Assembly (NCBI GenBank): GCA_018398585.1
Contig: JAGTTD010000016.1
Coordinates: 24,847,212 to 24,911,211 of the forward strand
From: Simmondsia chinensis
Taxonomy: Eukaryota; Streptophyta; Magnoliopsida; Caryophyllales; Simmondsiaceae
Reading direction: 5' to 3'
DNA: 64,000 nucleotides
The position numbers and the translations under genes were made by a program. Below are positions 10,648 to 22,600 of this stretch, piece after piece. The notes below the pieces were generated by a model. That model ran no database searches. It worked only from the letters and a program-made list of their open reading frames with translations, and was not told where the DNA came from. How positions within the stretch are numbered: the stretch's first letter is position 1; every line of letters begins with the position of its first letter.

Positions 10648-13600
10648 CTAGGAGACCTTCAGCAGCTCATGGAAAGCTTCCTGGGGAACATCGACTGAAC
10701 CAACGCGCTTCATTCGCTTTTTGCCTTCTTTTTGCTTCTCCAAGAGCTTCTTCTTCCTCGTTACGTCTCCCCCATAACATTTTGCAAGCACGTTCTTTCT
10801 CATTGCGGATATCCTATTACCACGCAAGTTAGTTAGTAAAAGCCATTACATAACGTAATGAGTAATGACTGTTGAACTAGAGGTCTTATGATTGCTTGTT
10901 ACGTAACAGTAGACAGTGTCAAATACCAACCTGGACAAAAAGGTCGAGACGAGGGGTCTATCATTAGACCCTATGGGTCACCATTTGAGCTTTTAGAACT
11001 TTATGACGAGGTAACTGATTCTCTCTCAAAAACCCATTTACAACCCTTAGTTTAAGACTCTAGACAACATATATAGTGACAGCTGCTGGAATTAGTGTTG
11101 TGGTTAAGCTATTCGCCCCTCAAGCGAAAGGTCATGGGTTCAACACTCATCCTCCCCCATCCCTTGGCAAAGTTGGTGCCCCTATTTAGGGAATAGGGGT
11201 GTAAATGAGCCGATGCGGCTTGCTGGTGCTGAAAAGCTTAGGTCGTTTCAAGCTCAAGCCGAGCAGAGCCTACTCGTTTAGCTTATCGAGTTGAACTAAG
11301 CCCAAGCCTAAATAAGTTGAGCCCAAACGAGCCTCATTTGAGCTTAAATGAGCCTAAAAACTGCAAGCTTAGTTTAAAACTCACCGAAACCGGGTTCAAG
11401 CTCAACCAAACCCGAGCTTATGACGAGCCAAGCCTGAGCTTGAAGTTTTTCCCGTTCAGAGCCAAGCCCAAGCGTAGCTAAATGCAAACGAGCCGAGCCT
11501 AAAGCCCGACGAGCTCAGGCTCGGCTAAATTTTGGAAAAGAGGAGTTAGAAGCGTCTCCTAAGAAGAGGCCGCCCCAACGCATCAGCCATCACAATAGGG
11601 CTAGATTTGAGCTAGGCTAATGAATCACTTTGACCACAAAATTCGCTTGATAACCTTTTCTGTAAGCCGTTTAGCTGCAGCATTAGCCTCCCTATAACAT
11701 TGGGTAAAACTGACGGATGTTTCATCATGGGTTGTCCTTTACACATCCTAGATGTTTTATCCTCCCCATGCAAGAGAAGCAAAAAAAATAATATAGCCTA
11801 ACTTCTTACGTTTCCCTTGCAATAACCTTAGATCCAATCGTAGCTTGAATCGTTATCTCGAACATTTGCCTGTTCAAAATGAGCAACCGAACATCAGAGT
11901 CTACCGTGAAAAGAAAACTGAGTCAGATTTATGACATAACAACCTGTCGATGACTTGCTTGAGCTTGTCGACAAGCTGACGACCAACACGTTGCGCCTTC
12001 AAATTGTGAACAATCGTTGCCATCGCATCTACTGGTTGTCCATTCAAGAGGATGTCCAGTTTCACCAAATCTGAGGCTTGATATCTGTTGACCATAACCC
12101 ATTAAAAGAAACCACAAAGAAGAACAATTAAATTCAAAATTTCAGAAAAGGTTGCTAGCTTGGAAGCAGGGTCCGTAGAATAAAAAAGAGTTTGTTTTCC
12201 GAATAAAAAGGAAATATTAATAAAATAAGGCAAGTTTGATATGAGGTTAAAATTATGAGATTAATATAACATTAAATAGGGTAACCGTTGCCTCACAAAA
12301 AAGTTTTGGTTTTGCAAATATGAATATCATTTAAGGTCTTTTAAATTATAGGTATTGCAGTACCGTTTAACCTCATATTAGGTTAAAATTTTTTATGGGA
12401 CAAAGTTCCAGGTGAAACCAAACAAGATTAAAAAGGGCTTAAGGATTATCCTTATAACATGGCCGTAGCATTAAGTACACGACATCCTCAAAACATACAA
12501 AGCTAACAGAAACCCAAAACCAACAGCTAGTAACATAAGGCCCTCTAATTTCTATGCAAATCAACCATGACTGTATCAGCAAGACCAATCCTTAAAGCTT
12601 TATGTCTAGAGGGAAAGTAGAAAGACGACCTTTTCCATTAGAAATGCACCAGTGCTTATTCTTTGCTAACAAGATTGCAATTCTTTGATGAAATTTGATT
12701 AACAACAACAATCCCAGTGCCACAAGGGCTTCCGCTAGTGCGGGGTTTGGAGGGGGTGAGATGTATGCAGCCTTACTCTTTCAAGGAGCTATCTAACGGC
12801 TGTTTTGTAACGTAAAGGCTATTTTGTAACATAATGGCCCTCATACAGTGGTTCTTTAGCTAGTCATTGCACGATTGGACATCAGGGAATGACATTGTTT
12901 TAATTGCCTTCACGATGCATATGTATTGAATTTTCTTTATTAAAACATACTTACAGAAGTATTTACATATTAAAAGATATTGAAAAGATATTAAAATTGT
13001 TATTGAGGATTTTCAACTTTTGCACACATAAAGCGAAACCCAACGCTCCTTGAAAAACACAAGAAGACCTGTTATGTAACATTCATAACACTGTGCTTTC
13101 GCATCCATGATCCGCAATTTGATTTCAGGACAGAACTCCCGTAAGTCCAATTTTTTTTCTGCCTATGTTGTTTTTTGAGGCAAATAACTCAAAAATAAGT
13201 GATCCTAAGACGCCCTTACAATGTATTGAGACGATCACATTGGGGTTTTTAAGGGAATTCAAGTTGCTTTCAATATTTTGTTTACAAAAGTTGTTAGCCA
13301 TCCAATCAAAAAAATGTTCTCAGTCGTACATTGACTTTATACCCTTCTTAATGGTTTTTAATGTAGTTGTAGGAAACTAGTAAAATGCCAATTTTCATAC
13401 TCAGAAACTTGATTTGGCGATTCTAAGTTAGAGTTGCTTTTGAAACACATATCGAACCTAAGGTAAACTCAATTACAACAAGTATTGAATCATTATGGAT
13501 GACTCCGCTAATTATGTAACTCGATTCAAACAAAAGTTGAATAGCTTGGATATGTTAGACTCAACTTTCTTAATCTTATTAATTAAGTACTTAATTTTCG

Positions 13601-16600
13601 CTGTTATTGCTTAGAATTGACTATGCCTTAATATGTTATGCTTCAAAGGTTCAATCAATGAAATTTTTTAATTCTCTACATTTATCAGATATATTATGAT
13701 ATAAATGCTCCCTCCACATTCCTAAACTTAGAAGCTTCTAGTCTTCTATGGCTGCTCACTCGCCTACTCCCGCTTCAATTGTTGCTTCATGCAACTATAG
13801 TTTTTAAAATGTAAACACATTTATAAATACATTTATAAATATGTTACTGCTTAGAATTGACTATGCCTTAATATGTTATGCTTCAAAGGTTCAATCAATG
13901 AAATTTTTTAATTCTCTACACTTATCTAATATATTATGATATAAACCCTCCCTCCACATTCCTAACATTAGAAGCTTCTAGTCTTCTACAGCTACTCACC
14001 TACTCCCGCTTCCATTGTCGCTTCATGCAACTATAGTTTTCAACATGTAAATACATTTATAAATGTGTTTTAAAAACTAAAGTAGAATACACAAGCACTA
14101 CTTGTGCCATAACAAAAATACCATGCAGTAACAGCAAATCACATAACAGATTGTTTAAAATCCGTTATCTGACACGCCTTTACGGGCATTCAGGTAAAGA
14201 AGAGAGCTACAGCCTTACTCAGAGTCCTCATAATCAAAGGAAGCGTAACCAGAAGTAATGCTTTTCAACTCATTATAGAAGTCCACAACGATCTCCCTCA
14301 AAGGTAAGCGGTACTTCAAGAACACCCTCTGGCTGCACCATCGAATTTCAAAGATGAATACTTCGAAATCAAATAAAAGGCCATTGCGAACATAACAAAT
14401 TTTGAGCTAGCTATTATAGTTGCTACATAATAATAGTTTGTAACGGTTTCTAAAATGTGCATATAGCATATTTCATATTCTAAAACACACTTATAAATGT
14501 ATTTATATGTTGAAAACTATCAAATACCATCAGAAGTAGTATAGCATAGCTGTTCGTTCAAGGTTCTGCAAAAATAAGGCTGGAAAGCAACTTATGTTCC
14601 CTCAGAAAACCCTTTTAGCATGTGATCAACATAGATTCATTATTACATTCACATGCAATGAATGTAAGATAATATAGGGTAAATACAGTGGAGAACACCC
14701 AAATTGTTGCTTGAAATCAAAGTGACCCACTCAACTTCATCAAACACACCCCAGTTTATGTAAGTTTGTATCGGTTACACCCATTATTGCAATCCATCCA
14801 AATTTTTAATTCAATCAGTAGCCAAAATTATACTTATCTTCGCTAGGTTAAATTGGACCCTTCATGTTCATATAATTTTGGTTGTTGATGAAGTTACAAA
14901 ATCAAACAAAATTGAAGTAGAAAGCCCAAACAAATTGGCTTGTTTAACCTAAGGGATTGAACTCAAGCTTCAAGCTCGCGAGCCTAAAAAGCCTATCTTA
15001 ACACTATTTATTAGCTCAAATATGCCAAAGGAGCTAATTTTGAGCCTAACTAAGTCGAGCTCGAGTCTAGATCAAGCTTAAATGAGCCGGAATAAGGCAA
15101 GCTTAGTTTCAAACTCGCCAAGCTAGCTTGGAGCTCAACCAAGCCAGAGCATATGGCAAGCAAACCATGAGCTTGAAGTTTCCAAACTCGGCAAGCTTTG
15201 ACCCACGCCTCGCAATGACAAGCTAGAGCTTGAAATCTAAAGGAGTCACAGTAATTTCAAGCAATAGTTTAAAGGCGTAAGGTCTTTATTCTATATGCAG
15301 AATCAACTGAAATTATTACCTATCTATGAAACTATACTCCAATTGCTCGCCTCTACGTTCGGAACAAAGAGTCATAACAGACCCCACATACCTTCAAATG
15401 GAAAGGAAAAGCAACTCAAGTCAAGAGCTTTCTTCTCATTTCCAGAAACAATAGATGGTAAAATTGTAAGGGGAACTGGAGAGCTTACTCACTAGGAATG
15501 ATTATTGTCGCTACGACTGTGGGTTCCCAACAAGCCGTCACTCGCTTCTTCGGATTGGATGGCAGAGACGCAGGATTCTGAACTTCGATTTTGCTGTAGC
15601 CGAGTTAAAATAAAAAAGAAGAAGAAACAAAGAGCAAGTGAGACCATATTATGTAGCGGGTTTTGGTGATTTCTCAGGTTTTATAAGGGAGCATAAGTTG
15701 CTTTGTCCTTATGTTTGCAAAAATTTGGATGAATAGTCAAACAATCATTAAATTTAGGGTTATTTGGTCCCGATACTTTATTCATTGTGTCAATTTAGTC
15801 CTTTAATTTTAGCTATGTTAATTTAGTCCAATAAAATTTACATTGTAACAAATTAACATTATGGTAAAACTGAAGTTTTAAGGGGGTTTTTTTTTTTTTT
15901 TTTTTTTTTGGAACACAAGGATGCCCGAGGGCTAAGGATATATTACTAGCAGATTAAAGTTTACAAGAGAAACAACAGAAGGTGGGCAAATCTGCCACCA
16001 ATCATGGGAACACCTACGTCCTAAATGACTCGAAGCAATAAAGTGGGCAACCCTATTACATAACCTCGGGGCCCAACGGAAAAGAAAATTACTAAACAAA
16101 CTAGACGAAGATAACATCCTAATATTTGCTATTACAGCACTACATAAATTTTAATGATTTTGTCATATGTCAAATGCAGGTGACCTAATACAAACTGACA
16201 CATTAACCCAATTTAAATCCACGTGACAATTAAAATTTTGTCATCGACTAAACTCTAATTTTACTTGGGGACTAGATTGACACAAAAATTATACATGTGA
16301 AAGTAATACAAGTAAAATACAATAACTCAACATAATGGACAAAGTAAATGCACCAATGGAGTAAATATATTTATAGATATATTATAGTAAATTAAATATA
16401 ATGCGTGATGAAGGTCAATAAGAGAATAAGATTACACAATAAGCAATTGTGTATCGGCTAGCACAAAATCCGTTACGTAATGGACATGAAGTAACTTATT
16501 TGATTCTTTGCTGAAAAACGAACAACCCAACAATTAGTAAGAGGCGTTAAGTATAAAAACCATTCCTTGGTATTCATCCATCAACTTAGCTCTTGGAAAG

Positions 16601-19600
16601 TTGGTTCCTTGTCATAATATCAAAGTCTTGTTGACCAAGAGGTCACTTCAATATTAACAAAATGTAAGCACAAGGTATGAGATAGGTTTGTGTCATATTC
16701 ATGCCTCAAGCCCAATGGACATTTGGGTGAGGGAGCACCTAAATCTTCACCCATCAGTTCAAGCTTTTGGGAAAGTTGGTTCCTTAATAGCCATGCAAAC
16801 AATGAAAGAAGCACATCAGCATTAGCGCCAATTACCTTCCATCGGAATACTCAAATATATATGGCACAGTAGGAACGGTGGAAATAACATGGGCCCCATA
16901 CTCCTGCCATATATGATAAAACCATAGTATAAGATATCTCAGCCTTGGAGGATGGAACTTACTTTCAATTTTTAGAACAATTGGAAAAAAACTGAAAATA
17001 GAAAACAAAAATAAGAGAGAACAGTTTCCAAAATCTTACTTTCAGCTTCTCAAATACCCAAAACAAGAAGCAAAAAATGATATTAAATAGAGTCGGCTTT
17101 TGGTCTCTCAAAAACCGAGAACTGAAAATTGAAAATGATCCCAAACAGCCCTTTATATTTTTGTCGTTCTCGTTGTTAAAGACATTTCATAATTTAACAC
17201 ATTTTAGCCTCACATCAAAGCTTTATTTTTGCATTGTCCATTGCCTTGGGATTGTGCTGCATACTTTTCTCACTTTTTGGCCGGATGTGGGTTATCCCAA
17301 AGTCAATTGAGAATATCCTACTGATCAAGTTCCATGGCACAGGAAGGAGGAAAAAACGTCTTAATGTTGTTCGCTGCTTCCAAGATTACAATTCTTTGGT
17401 GTATTTGACTAGAAAAGAATGCTAAAATTTTTAAAGACCAGAATATGCAGGCAAATTTTATGTGGGATAAGGTACTATTTCTAGGAGCTCGTTGGATAAA
17501 CAGCTTCAGGGGCTTCCCTGACATAGCATTGACCAATTCGCAGAAGGATTAGAGGGGCTTGTGTTTTTAGTTTTTTCGATGTTTTAGGACACCTTGCCCT
17601 TATCTCTTTACACATTTTTTTTTCTCTCTTAATAATATTTCTTTTTCCAATACAAAGAAAAAATCAAAGCTTTATGAACCAGTCTGGGAGAGAGCAAACG
17701 TTAATAAATTCGCCTAGAATTGAAGATGAATAAGGAGAAGCGGTACCTGTTCTAAACGTTGATGAAAAACATCCATGTGAAGTAGACCTAAGAAACCGCA
17801 CCTAGAGGGAAAACCAAAGTAGTGAATAAAACCAAAAAAAATCGTATACATTAACTTAAAAGGGTTTTTTACGAAAAACCACCTTAAAAAGTTGTCACTT
17901 TTCGCTTAACCACAAAAACTTTTTAATTTTTTAGAAAACCTCCTCCAAAAGTCTATAAATTTTCAATCAACCACTTTAAATCACTTGTTTGTTACAGGCC
18001 AGTGGCTTTTATATAAATTTTGGAGTTCCCATTAAACATATGACTTAAAGTACCTAAGCTAGCAAAGTAATTTCCACCCCCTCCCCCACGAAGGTTCGAA
18101 TCCCGCCTCTTTTAGACCTCCTCAGCATCAAACCTCAGTCAGTGTGGGAGAAGGGTACGTGAATGTATTACTAGCTTGACTAGTATCAACTCGTACGTCA
18201 AGTGCACTAAAAAAAATAAAAAAGGTGAGTTAAATCCACGTGGAAGTCACGTAATATTTAACAAGTAGTTAACAACTTGATTTAAGGTGGTTGATTGAAA
18301 ATTTCCAAACTTCCGGAGCTTATTTTCTGAAAAATTAAAAAGCTAGGGTAGTTAAATGAAAAATTATCACTTTTCAAGGTAGTTTTTTGGTTAAAAACCC
18401 CAACTTAAACCCTATATTAGCTTGAAAACCATACATTGTTTGGTATTATTTTCTGTTTGCAAGTTTTGGATTTTAGAAACTAAAACATGGTTTCAAAAAT
18501 AATTTCTTTTTCTTTTTCTAATTTTAGGTATTCTATTTTCAATTTTCACTCAGATTATGGAAAAACCAAGAAAAAATCGTTTAGAAAACTAGTTTTTGGA
18601 AAACCAAAAACTGTAAACAGAAAATTATACCGTATAGGCCATAACATTTTGAATGCCTTAAGGACACCTTATCCTTTACATTGTGCACATACTCTCTATA
18701 TCAATACTATTTCTTCTGTTGTGTTCAAAAAAATACTATTTCTTCTGCAGTCAAAAAATAAAAATCCTTTTGTGCTTGTACTCAGATTATCAAAAAGAAA
18801 AGGAGAAAAATGATACATTAATCATATTTCACCAGCCGGTCATAAGAGAAAACACATAGGTTTTAGGAGATACCTGAAACCCAAACCAAGCGCAGTGCTA
18901 GTTTCTTTAGTAACTGAGACACTGGCATCATTACATGTCAGTCTCTCTATTGCATGATTCAATGCCTCAAAGTCTGACCCATCAGCTGGATATAGGCCAG
19001 AAAACACCATATGTTTTGCAGGCTTGAAACCTGGAAATCATCAAATGTTAAAGAGCACAGGGATAGCAAAAGATAAAAATGAAATTAACCCACAATAATA
19101 AAAAAGAAAGCGGGGAAGAAAAATAAAACAAACTTCTAAAAGAATTTATAACAAGGGTGATGTTATTGCATGGTTATTGTTAGGGAAATTTTGTGGCTAT
19201 CATTCTCTATAAATGACCTCATTGACCTAGCAATAACAATTGTCGCCCTGATATTAAAAACTCCCTGAACAAGCTTGAGAAAGGTTTTTCAATTTGTTTT
19301 TGAAGATTTGGATCATGATTTTGTCTGACATGTGCTGATTGCTTTGCATATTCTTGAAGGCTACAGGGCTTGCCAAGACTCCAAGCAGAAAAGTGGTCAC
19401 TTGGGGGCCTAAACTATAAGATCCTCAATTTGGCATGCACCTAAGCTGTTGATATATTCATGATGCTAAAGAAAATGTTAATATATATGAAGGAAAGCAA
19501 AGCAACATTCCCAGTGCCCAAAGGGCTCCCGCCTAAGCAGGGCAGTGCCCCTCGCGGCGGCGCGGGGCGGGGGGGGGGGGGGGGTTGCGACCCTGAAGAG

Positions 19601-22600
19601 AGGCTATTTCCGAGTACCCCCAACCTAAGGGGTGAGGACTTCCCAGGCAGTCACCCATCCTGGTACTACTCTTGCCCAAGCACACTTAACTTCAGAGTTC
19701 TAATGGGATCCAGTGCCCGCGTGTTAGTACCCTCTTTAATATATATGAAGGAACCCATTTTAAATACCTATTTCGAGCCCTAAAACTCTTAGAACTGGCC
19801 CTAGATGGCTAGATTTAATTTCGAGCCCATCATGTATGGGCAAATTCCCCATTGAGAGCAGCGTTAGGCATTATGTTTAAGCAACCCTTTGTAAAGCTAT
19901 AACAGCGTTTTAGAAAAATAGGCGTTCGGCGAATTATGGAGTTATTTATTCCGTTGGACCCTAATGTTTGTGAGTTTATTCAAATTGGTCCAGATCTTTT
20001 CTTTTGTTCAAAATAATCCCTAATATTTATAAATTTGTTTAAATTGGTCCCTTATTTTTTTCTTGTTCAAAACAATCCTTCATGTTTTATTTTATGACAA
20101 AATTGTTTGCTCATCTTTCTAATTTTTACCTAATTTTGATCACTAGATAAAGGACCAATTTTGTAATAAAATAGAACATTAAAAGCTATTTCGAACAAAA
20201 AAAGAGATGAAGGACCAATTTAAACAAACTTACAAATATTAGAGACTATTTTGAACAAAAGAAAAGATGAGGGGCTAATTTGAACAAACATACAAACATT
20301 AGGGACAACGGAGTAAATAACTCGCGAATTCTTCTAAACTATGGTCAAGAAAAGCACCTTCTCCAATCCAACTTATTGAAAGCTCAGGTCGGGATGCTTT
20401 TTAAGAAGTTGGTTTTGGAAAAGAGTTTTTCACATAAAACAGACAAATTCATGATACTAATTTTAAGAAAGTTGACATAACAAATCCCGATGGCTGAATT
20501 GATGGCTTACAACTTAATATCATACAGGAAACAAAGACCTCGAGTCAGCTGCAAGACAATAAGCAAGATGAAGATCCATACAATTACTCGAAGATGGCAC
20601 ACATGCAAAAGCAGACATAGAAAATTAGTGTGTCCAATCACATTGTCGTGAAATTTGTGCACTTTGATGCTGTAGATAACTCTTATGTCCCCTCAAAAAG
20701 GAAAATTTTCATCCAATACGTTAGATTTATCTGCTACTAATAAATTTACCAGAGCATTGTTTTCTTTTCATTGAAGCGATTGAGAAAGATTCAAGTCTCA
20801 AGTAATCTGTTATCTTTTTTCATCCATGTTTACCAACTTAACAGGTAGATAGAGTAAGTTCAAGCAAGGAATCAAATAAGCCCGCTACATAATGCAACAA
20901 TCACTTCATAAGAAATCTAGCAGTTACAAGAGTGGTAGTTACGTAATGGTACTTTAGTCAAGGCCTCTACAATGTACATATTCAAATTACCATGTTTATA
21001 AAGTATCTAGTCGTTTATAAACTATCAAAGAGGTACGAAAAATAATGACTATGTGTCATCTAAATTTTTGCAAGCATACGGTTGAAAAACAACTATTTTT
21101 ATAAAGCCCGCACACCCCGCTTCCATGCCTATTATGCGACCGTGGACTGCAATTTGATAAGCAAACATGGAACTCAACTTCAATGCAATTTTGAAACCAA
21201 AAATTACACCTGAAAGCACTTGACATTTGACAGCACAAAAGCATGAGGACAAAGGAGAAATGAACTTAAAAGCATCCCTGATTATTACCTAAAATAGATT
21301 CACGAGACATAAGAAATTACCTGGGAGGGCCTCTACAACGTTACGAGTATGATGTAGGGTATCGCCAATACGTGCCTCTTTGGTTGACCGCATGCCCGTG
21401 ACGACATATCCAACTTGTCCAGTAAAGAGAACTCCAGTAGGCACAAGTTCAGGATGCATAATCCCCACATCTGAAACTTCATATACATGGCCAGTTGCTA
21501 CAGATGAAATCTTGTCACCCTTGCGCAGCATGCCATCAACAACCGCCACATGGCAAATAACTCCTTTGTATTCGTCATAATATGAATCCAATAACAGCAT
21601 ACGCAATGGCGAAGTTATAGTGCCTGGAGGTGGAGGAATCCGTTCTATCACTGCTGGAAGAACCTGCTCGAGACCCTGACCAGTTTTGGCGGATGTCAAG
21701 AGGGCGTCGCTCGGATTAAGATCAAACATAGATTTTAACTGGCCCATAACACGTTCCGGGTCAGCAGTTGGCTGGTCGATTTTGTTTATGACGGGGATAA
21801 TTGTCAGATTAGACTCAAAAGCAAGATAAAAGTTAGCAACAGTTTGTGCTTGAACCCCTTGAGCAGCATCAACAACTAAGAGAGCCCCTTGACAAGCAGC
21901 TAGGGATCTTGATACTTCATAGCTGAAATCAACATGGCCAGGCGTATCAATTAGGTTCAATAAGAATGTTGGTGATTCCTCAACATCTTTCACTTCATGA
22001 AATTTGCATTTGTGGAACATTGTTGCCGTCTGCGCTTTTACAGTAATCCCTCTTTCTCTCTCAACCTAAGACAATTCAAATTGTTTGTAGAGTAGGACAA
22101 AGTGAAAGGAACAGTGTCTAATATTGCAACTTAAAATATGCCTATTTACGAGGTCCAAGAAGCATGGAATCAAATCTTTCACAGTTGCACTCATGGTGCG
22201 GAAATGAAGTGTGATGTACATTTCATAAAACAGCAACAAACTGTCACGACCCTAGCCATGACCTTGTCATGACAACACATATAGATGCCTATTAGTATTT
22301 TTATTATTTGAGTTTAAGCATCATATGTAAAATAGCTAAGTAAAATATCTATGTAATTTTTGTAATAGGCAACCGTGGGGCATTTAGTGCGCCACCCATG
22401 CTTGCCTTCCAAGCATATCATTAAGTATTAAGCATGCTAAGTATTAATTAGGCTGGGTAGTTAATGTCTTCTTCTTCCCAACCTCGGGCTTCAAGGGATC
22501 TAGCGTCTTCTATGTTTTGCCTATAAATATATGTATTGGCACTTAGCCATGTATCCACAAAAATTATCTTGAATGAAATATTATCTTCTCATTTCTCTAA

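Noticed and set aside
19441..19623. Proline-rich 60-aa minus-strand frame
   Set aside because: It is produced by the G-run and GC-rich linker in the chimeric retroposon.
19631..19731. Functional 5S rRNA gene
   Set aside because: Both ends are incomplete, it is single rather than arrayed, and it lies within a TSD-bounded insertion.
21289..22020. Bacterial LepA gene from contamination
   Set aside because: It is one exon of an intron-split gene with GT-AG borders and a presequence-bearing first exon.
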